Shown: positions 28,001 to 41,626, counted from the stretch's first letter. The stretch is 64,000 nt of DNA from Crotophaga sulcirostris (GCA_013397455.1 VYZB01000195.1:1559998-1623997), one strand, 5' to 3'. Numbers and translations are program-made. The notes: a model not told the origin generated them from the letters alone.

Positions 28001-29585
28001 GACACTGGGTCATGGGGGTGAGCCTGGGGACAGCCGGGGGTGCAGCAGGACCAGCTGGCCGAGCCCCCCGCTCTCGCACTGCACCGGGATGGGTTTCCAG
28101 GCACCCGGACACAAACCCACACTCGGTCCCCACGGGGCTGCTCGTGCCCATGGCAGAAGGGCGTGCCAGGGCGCACACGGGTGTGTGGGGTCGACCCTGA
28201 GCTCGGCACCACTTCATTCTGCAGGGAAAGTTTTCGTTGCCAGCACCAGTGGCTCCTTCAGAAATTGTCCAGCAAAGGCAGCGCAGGCACCCTTCCTGGC
28301 TGGTCTGAGTGATTCATCTCCTGCTACCATGCAGAGGAAAACTTCACTTTAGAAGTGTAAATGTGCTTCTAGAGCACAATTTTCCCCCTTTTGCAGAGTT
28401 CAGAGGGCAGGTTCTTTCTCTGGCCTGATGGTCCAGCACCTTTGGATGAAAATCAGGGTCTGAGGGATTCATGCATGTGATTAATTTGCCTTTTCCTCCC
28501 TCCCTGCTGGAGCTTCCATCATTTGGCACTTGGAGCTCAGCAATCACTTCATCTTGCAAAAGTGCTGCTGTCTCTAAAATTAAAATTCCCTCATGAGAAA
28601 TAAACATTTCAAGAGAACAAGAAAAAAGCCCAAAACAACCCGCATGAAATAGAACTTGAATGAATGGCAAGAACCCCCACATCATCCTCCAGGTCAGGAG
28701 CCACCTGAAAAACAAGGGCTCTGCTGCTTTCTGGAGGGTCACTGAAAAGGGTTAAGAGGATTTGTGGGGGTGGTGAGTGTGGGGCTCCCCCACACCCCCT
28801 CAACTGCAAAATAACTCCTAGCAGAAGGAAAGCGGCCGTTGGGCGGGCAGGCGGGGGGAGCATCCGCCTCCCACTTGCTTTGTGCGCGCTGCATTGTGTA
28901 AGTCCTTTTATTTCCTGAATCATTGAGAACTGCTGTCATTTCCAGTGCTCCACCTGAGCCTGCTTTTCCCTCCGTTCCCCAAAGCCTGACCCCTGTGCCG
29001 CGGCCGAGCAGTGCTGAGCCTGTCTTTGCCATGCTGGCAGAAGCCCTTGGCCTGGGGCTGTCGCTGCCCTGTTTGCATCTTCCAGGGAATCTCCCAGACC
29101 TGGTGGGTGCTGAGGGCAAGTGTGACCCCCCCTTCCAGACTCCAGGAGGAAAAGATAAGGCTCTACCAGCGAGTGGAACCTTGGGGAGCCTCAGTGTGTG
29201 TGAAAGGAGCTGCTTTCCCTGTGCTGTCTGGCTGCTCGTGGGGGCTTTGGGTGAGGTTTAAGGATGAACCCCTTGGGCGTTAGTGCTCCCCTGCGTACCC
29301 GGCTGCTCCACGCACACCCATCGCGCTCTGCCATGGGGCAGTGTTGGTGCAATGCATCCAAGTGAATCTGGGGCTTGGTCTTATGTAGGTCAAGCACGGG
29401 GACAGGTGACCCCCAGGTGACTTTGAGCCACAGGAGCTGAGGTGGCAGAGCCAGGCATCAACAGCCAGGGAGACTTTGCTGCAGGGCCAGTCCATGTTTC
29501 AGGACTGCTCTGCACTCCAGCTGCAGTGGCTGTGCCTGAGAGTCCCATTGGCAATGATTTTGGCTGCTCCCCTGCACATGAAGGG

Positions 29586-30000
29586 CAATGGGTCTGGAGA
29601 ACAAGTTCTGTGAGAAGGGGCTGAGGGAACTGGGGTGGTTTACCCTAGAGAAGAGGATGCTGAGGGGAGACTTCATCACTGTCTACAACTCCCTGGAAGG
29701 AGGTTGTAGCAAGGCAAATGTTGGTCTCTTCTCCCAAGTGACAGGTGATAGGATGAGAGGTAATGGCCACAAGTTGCACCAGGGGAGGTTCAGACCAGAC
29801 ATTAGGAAAAATTTCTTCTCTGAAAGGATGGTCAGGCACTGGAATGGCTGCCCAGGGAGGTGGTTGTGTCACCATCCCTGGAGATGTTTAAAAAATGGGT
29901 AGACAAGTTTCTCAGGGATCTGATTTAGTAGTGAACAGGTACGGTTGGACTCGATGATCTCAAAGGCCTTTTCCAGCCATGGGATTCTATGATTCTATGA
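29586..30000 (+). mobile_element. CR1 LINE fragment (sense, complete 3' end)
   Basis: It begins 'caatgggtctggagaacaag', passes through 'ggtctcttctcccaagtgac' and 'gcaccaggggaggttcagac', and ends with two perfect 'attctatg' octamer-type repeats. It is one of the best preserved copies here. Confidence 0.92.
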
Positions 30001-30639
30001 AGCTGGGCTCTCTCTACAAAACTTTTTTGGTTCCCTCTCCTGGGGCTGCTCTGCAGAAGCAGCACTCGGGCGGGTCAGGGGCTGCGCCAGGATGGTCTGG
30101 TGCCCGGAGCACCACCCATGGGGCTTTAGGGGCCACCCAGGGCTGCGATGAGTGAGGCAGGGGCTCTGGGCAGGGAGAGCTGCTCCTACACTGGCAGCCT
30201 CACAACCCAGAGCAGACATGGGGAGATGCAGCTTGGTTTGTGTGTTACCCCCATGGACAGCACTGGGGCTTGTAATGCTTAAACAGTTTTTCTTTCAGTC
30301 CATGTGCTTTAGGATTAGTCATTTAATTGTAGAAAAGACAGTGAATCCAACAAGTGTGTCTTGTGCTTTATTTAGGAAGCTCAACTTGGAAAATAAGAAA
30401 AAAATATATATATTTTCCGCTCCCTTCATAAATTACTGACACATTCAATGCTGAAAGACCTCGTGCTGCCTGGGGATTCATTATCGTCACTTTTAGGGAT
30501 GTCACTGTCTCTTTCTCTAGTCAGGAGTATGAGCAGCTACGTGTTAATGGTGCTTTCAGGGATGCCAAATTCACCCCTCGGCTGCGCTCACTGGCTCGCA
30601 GAGTTATGGATCCGGTGGCCTCACAGCTGGTGGGACTCA

Positions 30640-30750
30640 GAGAGCTCCTAATTAGGCACTTTTAGTGCTTGGAGCCTTCTGTCGCGTGAACACTAAATCG
30701 CACGTGGCAGCTGCTGCTTCACCGACCATGACCGTTTAGTGCTAAAGTGT
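30640..30750. promoter_or_regulatory. Possible regulatory motif cluster
   Basis: Within 110 bp there is a perfect homeodomain-type palindrome CTAATTAG (30648-30655), an inverted repeat GCACT-TTT-AGTGC (30656-30668), an E-box CACGTG (30701-30706) and three copies of the core TTTAGTG (30661, reverse at 30691, 30735). The cluster lies about 4.2 kb upstream of CRH2. Regulatory function is inference only. Confidence 0.25.
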
Positions 30751-33700
30751 GGCTGAGCTTCCAGCAGCTTCTCCTAAGGACCGGGAGGGATTTGCCAGCC
30801 ACTTTCCTCCCTTTGCTCCCTGGGGACTGGCACCAGCCTTTGCTCTTCCTCATCATCACAAACAGCCATGCCACGGTTCACACGTGTGTGTTGGTGAACG
30901 GGTGCAGACAAAGCTTCGGGGTCCCTCTGATCCCCTTCGGGGGCCGTGGGGCCGATGCTGCCCATCCCGCTCTGGAGAAGGCATCTCATGGGCTGACGAA
31001 CCTGAGATTGACCTTTATGTTTCACCATTCTCAGGTTAGACAGTCCTGGAGATGCCCCTCACTTGGGCAGTTGCCGTGACCCCAAGCCATGCTGGATGCT
31101 GGGTGCCTGCCCAGACCCCCCCACCTCTGAGGAATTTGGAAGAGAAGGAAAAGAAGCACCTCTTGGCTCTGCCTTCCCACAGCAACACTTCAGCTCCTCT
31201 CCATCCAGGCTTGAACAGCCCCTTCCCAAAGAGGTACTGGTGGGAGACTGTTTTCCCCTGGGGATGCCTTGATGCATGGGGCCAGGGTTGTTGCAGAGGG
31301 AAAGGGTTGTCTGGTGAGGATGAACCCCTGCCCACACACTGTCTGCGTAGGGCTGGCAGGGCACCCTCCGTGCTTTCCCCTTCATTTCCACCATTGTGCA
31401 TTGCCAGGGTGGCTGGGACCATTTCTTGCATCCAGAAGTGGGTGCTGAGAGTCACAGGAGGAAGGATGTGTTCTTGAATGTGCAGCCATGGGCTGGATGT
31501 ATGGCTGTGTCCTTGGCTTTAACAGTTGGTGGTGGATTTTTTTTTGGTCTGTGTGGTCAGGTGCCACTGGTTTTAATGGTGGTGTTGCCTGTTGGACCCA
31601 ATCCTCCTTACATCCCCAGCCACCCAGCCCTGCACGCTCCATGTGGGCTTTGAGTCAAACCACACTGCAGCAGCACATGGGCATGTCTTGATTCAAATTG
31701 GACCAGCCAAAGAGCTTTGCTTCTGTACGGAACTGGTTGTGGCCCTGCAAGTTTTGCAACTGCAAAGTGCTGGCAGGAGGAGAGCTTGGGCCATGCGTAC
31801 GAGACTTGTCCCTCTCCAGGGACCAAGAGAGAAAGAGGTCAGGCCAAACCATCTCCAGTTGAGCTGTATGCAAGGACTTAGCAAGGCTGGGAAGGAGAAG
31901 CAGGGATGGGCATGGCCACCAGACAGTGGAAGGGGCTGTGACTCCTGCAGCACCTGAGCAGCCTGATGTGCATGTGGTCCTGGCTTTGGCAGTGGAGGAA
32001 AACTTTGCCCTTTACCTTGACAGGAGGAGGGTAACCACGTGAGCGCGAGCTCTTTGAAATTCTGGTCCTACTTCTCTCCTGGGTGGATGTTTTCTGTTTT
32101 TAAAAGAAAGGAGGTGCATGCCTGGGTGTGCTATAGGACAGGGGTTGTATGGAGTGGGAAGGCTGCGTGCCTGCTCCATCAGCTGCATTTCAACATGTGT
32201 AATGAGTTGGGGACAGTCTCAGAGGAGCACTTGGAGCAGTACTGCTCCTTTTGTGCAGAGCTCTGTGTTTGGCTTTGTGGGACAGATCACCGGTCCCCAT
32301 CAGCCTGGAGAGGCTGAAATAATCCAGATAAACAGGGATACTGGGATCGGGCACCCAGTGTTGCTGTTAAACAGGGACACTGGGATCAGGGCTGCAGTAC
32401 CCCAAGCCAGGAGAGTGCAGAACCACACATGGGGCTGCAGGGGACCAAAAGGGCTGGGCTCAGGAGGGGTCTGGGCTTGGTGCGGGTTGCAGAGTTAACT
32501 CTGTCATAATCATTTTTGAGAGCTACCTGTTCCTGGAAAGACTACTAATGGAGAGCCTGCCTGCACCCCAGGAAATCCTCTAGTGTCTCATTATCTTCCA
32601 GTTGTCTTCATGTCTAATGTGTTTCCCTAGCTGCAGTTCCTTGGGCCATCAGGCACCAGAGGCAGGTAAGAGCACATCTCCCACACCCTGCAGCACCACT
32701 CTCAGGGTTGCAGATGGCAGCACCCATGCGAGGGGCAGGAGTGTTAGACCACGTTTCTACAGGGACTGCCCGGATTTTGAGATCCAGTAACACAAAAACC
32801 TCCCTCCCATCTCTGCAGGTAACAGTGGGGGTTTCCAATTCAACTTCCTAACGCTATGGGATGCTGAAAATTTCTTCTCTGGGGAAAGGGATCTCTGGTT
32901 GCCGTTTCTGGTAGCCTCATGGCAGAGCAATTTGCCGTAAATGTGGAAAAATGACTGTTAAAAGCTTATCAATTAAAATGAGTGAAATAACTACAAAGTC
33001 AAAGGGAACAATTTTTGAAGTTCAGCACCTACAAGCTCCATGCAAGGTGTGAGCGGGCCTAGGAAGCGGTCACAAAAAGGCACAGAGGAGTCTATGATCC
33101 TTTTTCAGTCCCTTCCTTGATTTCTTGCTTTGTTTGGGTCCTGACACGATCCCACGTGTATGGAATGGACTGAGCCTGATGCACCTCTAGGTATGTGCCG
33201 CCAAGACAATCTATTTCAATGGAGCAACTTTGAATTTGCCTGGGAGCGAAGGAATAAATAATCTTTCAGGCAGGAGCTAAGGGGACTGCAGAGCCACAGC
33301 ACAGCTTTTTCTTATTGAATACTTCTATTGCAAATCTGTGATCAGCTTTTGGTGACTTTAAAAAAAAAAAAAAAGCTTTGCATTATAGGCTTGCAAAGAG
33401 ACAAAAAGAAAAAGAAAAAACCAAATAAAATTACTTTTTCTCAGCAAGGTTGAGTTTTAGTAAATTTGGGAAGTAGGGTCAGTCTCCTCCCAACCTCCCC
33501 CATTTCAAGAAGGAGCTGAGCAGAAAAGTGATGAGGATTTCCAAGAATAATTAGAAATCGCTTCTGCAGGAGGGAGCAAAGGAAGGTGCAGGGCAGCGCC
33601 TGCCTTACCTGTGACCACGCGTTGTCCCCGGGGAGGCGAGGCAGAGGCTGGATCCCCCACGTTGGTTGCCCAGCTGCGGCCCCTCTCACAAGTTCTCCTC

Positions 33701-36612
33701 CACCCTGCCACCCCCACGCTGGCTTTTATGGCCTTTCTTGCCACTCAGCTGAGTTGAGCTGGGCTACAGCGAGTTGCCACGCTTTCTGCTGGCTTCCTGT
33801 TTGTTCATCGCGAGCGTCTGTGGTAAAATTTCCATTACACGCTGGACAGGCAGGGCGGCAAAGAGAAGTGAAGCAAAAAAAAAAAAACACCAAACCCCAA
33901 CTCAACAAGCCAAGTCTGTTCTAGTAATTCTCTAGACTCATTTGAAAACGAGAAAGCACCCAGCTGCTGTCAGACAGAGGGAGGTGAGGAGGGATGTCCC
34001 GGCTGCGGGAGCTGCAGAGCATCCTCTGCTGCCCAGATTGAGCCTGGGCATGAAGCTGCTCTGGGTTCCTCCCTGCTTGGCCCTGGTAGGATGGAGAAGT
34101 CCTGTTCCTCAGATCAACAAGTATAAGACCCTCATTTCTACCCCACCCACCAAAAAAAAAAGTGTGTTTTCTAAGTGCTGCCTCTCTGAATGGAGCCAGA
34201 GCACATGGCAAAGCCCCATCTTGCCCTGCCGGAGGGCTGTGGCAAGTGTCTTCATCCCCTTCATCCTAAAGCCACTCCAGCTCAGCCAGCAGATCCTCCA
34301 TCGAGGTGAGACACAGAGTGGAGCGAAGCTTCCGTGCCTCATGGGTCTAAGGGAACAGATCTGGAGAGGACTGATAGAATTTGATCTTTTGTTAATCCTT
34401 GGCAGGCCTATAGGTGCTGTTTTGACTAAGGAACAGAGGAAAAGCAAAGGGAAAGGTCGAAAAATCCCGTGCCACAACAATCCAGATGCTACCAAAGGAT
34501 CCAGGCACATCTGAAGCAGGGTCCCCCGGTCGAGGGGGGCACAACATGTTTCTGTGGGGCTGGGGCAGCACGCGTTCAGGGCAGGACACACAGCCGGGAG
34601 GCAGGATGTGCTCCTCACCACCTCTGTGAAAGACAATTTTTATCAACTGTTGTGGAGTCTCTGGTAGCTCCTGGTCTGGCTCCTGCCTGTGTTTCTCCAT
34701 CAGCCCCACCAGGGTCTGGGCTGTCCCTGTCTTATCCCAGTTCTGTGCTGGGCCCCGCTTTAGAGGGTGTGAAATCCCCCGTGTGCTGCTTTCTGAGCTG
34801 AAATGGGGATTAGGAACTGAGTGGTGGTAGTGATGGACAGAGACAGCCTGGTGGTTCAAGGACCTGTGTTTGGGTCACTGCCTTGGATGGGAGGCCTCAG
34901 TGCCCCTTTTCAGGAGAGCCTGTGTGATGGCAGAGGGCTTGTGGAGCTGCAGCCCAGCTCTTCCTGAGATTCGTGTGTAAACACCGTGTGTTATCCCTGG
35001 GTGAAACATCAACACCGGGACATGGCTGTGGCTCTGGCACACCTATCTGCATGGGGTCCCTGTGATGGGAACCATCTGCAAAACCTCCTTGGCTGCAGCA
35101 GGCAGCATGTGTGTCCCTCTGCACAAACAAAGGTGGGAAATGCCGCAGTGCCAGCGTCAGTGGTTGGTACCAGCCAGTTGAAGGGTATATTTTGTTAACT
35201 GAGTTGCACCACTTCCTTCAGCCACACTCAGAGTGGAGGTCCTGGTGTAGGAGAGGCTCTCGGGTGCAGCGGGCTCCTGGTCTGGCTGCAGCCAGTGGAG
35301 ATGTCCGTCGCCCTCTGCCCAGGCTTGCCTGCAGTCCCCATGGGACAGCCAGCCACAGGGAGGCTATGAGACCATCTCCTTCCCTGCATGCTCTGTCCTT
35401 GCAGCATCACCTTCCAGGGCTTTTGTTTCCCCCCATTTGTGTCAGATGAGGGAGTTACCCCAGCCTAGGCTGTGCATGGGCAAAGCTGTACCTGGAACGG
35501 ACTCGTTAGCGTGGCTCAGCGAGCTGCTGGCTGCTCAACCCCCTCTTTTCTCTTATTGTGGCTATTGTTTGCATGAGAGAGGAAGGAGGGGAGCACTTAC
35601 ATGTTCTTTGTTTTTTCTTTCAGTTTATTAAAAGCAGAGAAGGAATACTCGGGATCCAAGATTTCTTCCTCAGCTCTGAGGTGCCCAAACTCAGGAGGGA
35701 TGGGATGCACCCAGCAGATCCTGGCACGGAAGAGACCTGTGCCCTTGGCATGAGCCAGCTTGCCACTACCCAGTGGGACCCCCATCTCTGCGACCTGCAC
35801 CCATGGGTGCTCCACACTAAAACTACCCTTCCCAGCACAGCTTGTGGTGCTACAGTGGAAAAAAATGACTGTCAGGTAAGTAATGTGACTCTCCCAATAG
35901 CTTTCTTCCCAGCTACAGTGTGCAAGCACGCTGCTGCTTTTGTACCTAAGACTCTGCAAGTTGTAGTTAAAATGACAGTATTATTTCCCATTAATTAATA
36001 TTAAAACTATTGTGGCAGCAGAGAAGATAGATAAAATTTTGCAAACGTGTTTGTTGGGCACTGGGAAATAAAGCAGCATTTGAAAAACTCCTGAAGCTCT
36101 TGCTGCCAATTTTCAGGGATGTTGTACTGAGTTTCAAGGCACATTAAAATTTTATTGGCTAATGAGCTGGAAAAAATACAGGGATAAGACTTAGAAAAGA
36201 AAGCCAGATGAGCTTGGACTGGCTGTTAAGAGCTACCAAATGTGTGTGTGTAAAACTGTGACCACCATTAACCAAACTGCTGCATCCTCAGTCTCCTGTG
36301 ACCAGACCCCCCCAAACATGCAACATGTGGAGCAGCCCCGTGCTGGCAGCATGTACAGATCCACCACGGTGGCTTGGCCACAGCAGAAATTTTGCACCGA
36401 GGGTTTCACCAGATACCGCTCTCCCCCTGCACAAAGCCAGTGACAACAGCAGGACAGTTGCACAGCCCTGATCTGAATGTGGCTGAGCCATCTGTATCCA
36501 TGGAGCTTGGGAAAGACTACCAAAAGTGGGAGAAGCTTCCCAAAGTACCCCACTGTAACATTTCAAATGCTGGAAGCTTGAGCTGTGGATGCTGCAGTGG
36601 ACCCCAGGATTT

Positions 36613-36890
36613 TCATAGAATCATAGAATGGTTTGGGTTGGGAGGGATCTTAAGGATCGCTCAGTTCCACCACCTGCCATGGGCAGGGACACCTCTCACT
36701 GGCTCAGGGGGCTCAAAGCCCCATCCAACCTGGCCTTGAACACCTCCAGGAATGGTGCAGCCACCACTGCTCTGGGCAACCTGTGCCAGGGCCTCCCCAC
36801 CCTCACAGTAAACAATTTCTTCCCAATATCTAATCTAAATCTCCCCTCTTTCAACCTAAAACTGTCACACTTCATCCTATCACTACACTT
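36613..36890 (-). mobile_element. CR1 LINE fragment (antisense, 3' end)
   Basis: It starts 'tcatagaatcatagaatggt' and continues through 'ccatgggcagggacacctct' to 'cttcatcctatcactaca'. It is well preserved. Confidence 0.92.
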
Positions 36891-38224
36891 TTGTGTGCTT
36901 TGAATCTTTTTAGTGAACTCTTTCGGAGCTCTTTCTCTTCTTGTTGCAATTATTCTGTCTACAGGTAAATGGAGTTGAATGAATCTTAAGCGTAGATTTG
37001 TTGAGGTTGAAGAAGGTCTTTTAGATGTCTTCGATTTTTATAAATGCCTCCATGGGGAATGAGCCTGACCAAAGATTCTTTTTGGCAAGAAACAGCATGA
37101 ATTTAATTTAAGGTGTTGGTGAGTAAGTTTCCAGTAGCATCACGTGAACACTTTCGTGTATAGCATGTTGGACGTATTGTCTGATCACTGTCTTAAATAC
37201 TCCTCAAACAACAGCTTCAAAATACCCCATTTTCCGTTGCTGTTTTGATACCAATTTCTGAAAAACCACCTCTGTTAGTAGAGCAGGGTTTCTAATGCAA
37301 ACCCCGCCAGCGGTTGTTTGCAGCAAATTTCCTTGTTTATATTACGCAGAAATTAAGGTAATTTTTTTTTTTTTTTGCAGTTAATCAGGATCGTACCCTC
37401 CAGAGCTGTGGAATGGAGCTGCCAGGTCCAGTCCACCACGGCATGATGATCTACCCAGACCTTGGCTGGGAGGGAGCAACAAGGCTGCTGCTCGTGCTTG
37501 TCAGCGCAGCCCACTCCTGCAATGAATTGCCATGTTCTCAGATGAGTTGTGGGGCAAGCGTGCAGGCTTCAGCCCACAGGTTCTACCTTTTTCTGTACAA
37601 ATAGGAAAAAACCTGGTAGCAAGCTAGAAAGGAAAATGAGTCGGTTGTTCTGACCTGATTGATCACTGGGTGGCTTTCCAGCCCCACCAAGCCCACAAAC
37701 GAGGCAGCCATCTGCACTCAGGCAGTTACCTCCAGCTGCCAACAATCAGATGCTTCACCTATTTCAGAGAAAACCAAGCCCATCTGCTGCAAAAAGGGAA
37801 AAGACAACCCAAAAGTTCTCCTCTTGGGTGCTCCTGCCTCAAGATAAGTGTATTTTCTCTTTGATGGTCAAGCAGATATTGTTCTCGTTTTCTTTGTGCG
37901 TATTTTTTTTTTTTTAACCGCTCCGATCTATTTTTAGTGATGAGGGGATTGTGTTTGAGAGCCTCTGCTGCTGGTCAGATCAGGTGTGGTTTGGGTCGCT
38001 CTGGATGCTGGGCAGGAAGTCAAACAAAGACAGTGCTGGCACTGTGCTGGGTCTGCTGGCACTGCCGAGACCAGGGTCCCTGTGGTGGTGGAATGGGACC
38101 CTGACTATGGTGGGGGGGCTGCAGCCAAGCCCACAAGCACCTTGTAGTGGCAATAAATCAAATGCCTTTTGGAGATGTTTTGGCTGCATTAATGGGAGAG
38201 CTGGAAGTGTGGCATTGTGTGGAT

Positions 38225-38630
38225 GTGTTATGAGAAAAAAGAGTTGAGAGAGTTGGGGTTGTTCAGTCTGGAGAAGAGAAGACTCCAGGGAGACCTTAGA
38301 GCAGCCTCCAGTACTGAAAGGGGCTCCAGGGAAGCTGGAGAGGGGCTCTTGATGAGGGAGAGTAGGGATAGGATGAGGGGGAATGGTTTTAAGCTGAAAG
38401 AGGGGAGGTTGAGATTAGATTTTAGGAAGAAATATTTTTCTGTGAGGATGGGGAGGCCTTGGCACAGGTTGCTCAGAGAAGTGGTGGCTGCCCCATCCCT
38501 GGAGGTGTTGAAGGCCAGGTTGGATGGGGTTTTGAGCACCCTTGATCCAGTGGGAGGTGTCCCTGCCCATGGCAGGGGTGTTGGAACTGGATGGGCTTTT
38601 AGGTCCCTTCCAACCCAGGGCTTTTGTGCT
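38225..38630 (+). mobile_element. CR1 LINE fragment (sense, 3' truncated)
   Basis: It contains 'gagagttggggttgttcagt', 'aagcctccagtactgaaagg'-type and 'gttgctcagagaagtggtgg' blocks in sense order, and breaks after 'cttccaacccagggcttt' without the terminal octamers. Confidence 0.9.
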
Positions 38631-39274
38631 GGAGAGGAGAGTGGCACCACTGAGGGCTGCAGCACCGGTCACCCCGCTGCAACACGGCTTCATGGCTAGG
38701 GCTACCTGAGAAAGCCTTAGATCGATATCTTGGTAAAAAAGAGTGGGTTTTTTTTTGTTCTCGCTCTCGCAGCCCCAGCCTGTCAGTGGCCGGCATGGCT
38801 GGCGCTGGGGAGCACGCGTGTCGGGAGGGCAGCGAGGCAGAGGCGAGGAGGGGAGCCGCCCCACCTCCCACACAGTGTTTCCGATGTGGCACGTTTGCCG
38901 CCACCAATTTGTTGCAAACAAAAGATAATTCAATCTTGTAGCACTGGTACTGGCAGAGTGAGAGGCTTGGTGGACTCTCCAGAACGTGGCGATGGGCGGC
39001 TGAGGGCATCCAAGATGGCGCCATGGCCTGGGGTTAAGGGTGATGGTGGCAGGGGCAGGGCTGCCCAGCGTCGAGCCCACCCGCCACAGCATCTGCTGCT
39101 AAATTTGCCATTGTCACCTCAAGCAGGGTGCAGAGAAGGAGGGGAGGGGAAGGCGCCCTGGTTTTGAGTGGCTGGAGCAGCCGCCATGGTGGAAGCTTTG
39201 GTGTGGGTGCGCAGCTGGTTTGGTGACGTAAAAGATGGCTGTGTAGCTGCAAACCAGCTTTGCTGGGGTGAAAT

Positions 39275-39640
39275 GTGGATCTGCTGAGTGAAAAGCTGCA
39301 TCTGTTGAGCAAAAAAGTGGATGTGGTGAGGGAGAAGGTGGATCTGAGGGAAAAGGTGGATGTGGTGAGACAAAATGCAGATCTACTGAGGAAAAAGTGT
39401 GGATCTGAAGAAAAATGTGGACCTACTGAGGAAAAAGGTGGATCTGACGGAAAGTGCAGATCTGAGGAAGAATGTGGACCTGCTTGAGGGAAAGTGCAGC
39501 TCTTCTAAGGCAAAACAGGGGTGTACTAGGGAAAGACATAGACCTGGTGAGGAAAAATGTGGATTTGAGGGAAAAGTGTGCACCTGCTAAGGAAAAAGAC
39601 AGATGTTCTGAGGAAAATTATGGATGTACTGGGTTAAAAG
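39275..39640 (+). repeat. Diverged 18/21-bp minisatellite
   Basis: About 18 head-to-tail units related to 'gtggatctgctgaggaaaaa', most of them 18 to 22 bp. The length steps near 3 bp keep a reading frame open over several units, giving heptad-like Val-Asp-Leu-Arg-Lys peptides. I see no start context, splice sites or homologue that would make it a gene. Confidence 0.85.
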
Positions 39641-41620
39641 CAAGAATTGTCCTGGATGCAAAGGTCTTGGGGACCTTTCTTCATGGTGGAAGGAGGCATG
39701 GAGGAAGTTCCCAGAGATCTCTGGGCTGTGTGGGCCCAGTGGCCATGCCCGTGGGATGTAGTGGCAAGTGGGTGCATGCCATACTCTGCCATGCCACCAT
39801 AGGTCTGCCAGCCACCAGCCATGGGTGCTGGGGACTGCTTGGGTGTGTGGGTGGCATTCAGCAGCCTGGAAGTGCTGCAAAACAAGACATTGAAGTTTGA
39901 GGCTCTGGTGTTGCCTCTTCCTCCCCACACCCTTCACACCCCAATTTTTGTCTTCCCCTCCCATGGCTGAGTATCCTACAGCTGCTGTAGCAACTGTAGA
40001 TACTGTAGAGTCACAGGCTCATTGGAGCCACGGGATAGACCACAGGTGCAGGGCACCTTTTGATGTTCTACATGGTGGGTCAGAAGCCCATTGCTCAAGA
40101 CCCACACGTGGTCCCATGTCCCTCAAGGCGGTCTGTTGGAGCTGTACGCATGAAGGATGATGGCAGCATTCATTCATGGGTTTGAGCATGGTCTAGAAAG
40201 AAGACACTGAGCTCTTCCAGCACTGAGCCGCTGCGCTGGCTGCTGCAGCCAGTGGACTTTGGGTGCAGATGTGCTCCTCCACGGCCCTGGCGCTGCTGCT
40301 GTCCCTTGTCCCACCACTGCTCACCTGGTGCCCCAGCCAAAACCCCCTGTGTCTGCCTATCCTCCTCTCATGTTTTGTGCTTGTGAGCTCTCCTTCCACC
40401 TACGCAAGGAGCTATTTTTAGCAGACACTAATCAAGTGTCAGTGCTGGCTCTGAGTTGAGAGTGGCTTTCAAGCCGAGGGCTCATGCTTTTGCCGAGCTC
40501 TTGCAGAAACTCAGGCATGTGTTTTCTTTTAAATTTAGTTGAGAATTTATACAACATGCCGCAGAACAGTGGCAGTTATTTTGGGCTCATCACACCTGAG
40601 CCCACACTGAGCTGTCACCAGGTGACTCTCCATTTCAGCGAGGGCCTGGCAGAGCGTACCCCTCCCAGTCCCACTCTCCTCAAGGCTGGCAGTGCCCTCC
40701 TGCCTTGCCTAACCCCTTTGGAGCCGGCTCCAAGCCAGGGGCACCTAACTGAGGGGTTGTTTTACTCCTCTTGGCTCATTTATCTCCAGCACAAGGATGT
40801 TGCATTGGTACTTTGAATCATGCAGGAAAGGAAAATATTCTGTGTTCAGCCACAGAGTTGACAGCCTCCTCTGACTAAATCCACCTCATGGGGCTGGCCG
40901 GCTCCCCTTCCTCTGAGGTTACTCTGGCCTGCTAACAGCTTCCTGGAGACCGTTACAAGACCTGCTCCTCATGTCTTAAGCAACTCTGATTCAGCAAGAG
41001 CAAGCTGGTGTTTGGGTGAGCTGGGTTTCACTTCAGCTGTTGAAGTGAAACAGGGGCTTGGTGCTTCTTAAGCTGAAGCACTGTGATCCAACCTGAACTC
41101 CAGCTTCTTTGCAGACATGAAGAACTGCCCTTCTTCTGGTACCAACCCTTCACTTGGATCCAGAGACCGGTATTTCCTTCCCAGCACAAGGCAGCAAGAG
41201 GCAGAGATCCAGAATGGGAGTGGTGGGTTTTTCTCCTGCTCACAGCCCTGCTGCAGGCAGGAGGCCTTGATCTCCTTGCAGAGAGGCTGCAGGGTGCCCT
41301 GTGTCTCTACCAGCTCCCATGAGGCAAAGGTTCTATCGCATCAGACAGAGCAAGTGCACTCCCTCCGGGGATCTCATCTCCCACCCCATCTTCCTGAGGT
41401 GTAAGAGCTTCAGTGTTCACCAAAGAGAAACCCTGACCAGCTGCCTGTAGCCAGCACCAAGGTAGAGCTGCAAGAACCACTCCACGGCTTCAGGGTCAGT
41501 CTGCTCCTCAGCAGCAGGGCCTCAACCTCCCACTGCCATTCACAGCAAAGGGCTGCGACTCCTGAGCACCCTTGGGCTGTGACAAAGAGTGGCTCCATTC
41601 AAGAAAACCAGAGAAAAAAA

Positions 41621-41626
41621 TTTATT
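41621..41626 (-). terminator. UCKL1: UCKL1 polyadenylation signal
   Basis: The + strand TTTATT reads AATAAA on the - strand, about 270 nt after the UCKL1 stop codon. This gives a compact 3' UTR. Confidence 0.7.

Larger units (their letters stand above)
28001..41620. other. Gene-poor spacer between CRH2 and UCKL1
   Basis: About 13.6 kb without a gene I can support. It holds three CR1 copies and a diverged minisatellite (listed), A/T-rich islands within otherwise GC-rich DNA (around 32860-33060, 35960-36230 and 36940-37380), and a motif cluster near 30650. It could contain regulatory DNA for CRH2 or non-coding transcripts. Open frames of 100-190 codons here show no recognisable domain. Confidence 0.6.

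Noticed and set aside
26795..28217. Long frames on both strands across the run of N
   Set aside because: They consist mostly of unknown bases and repeat-derived residues.
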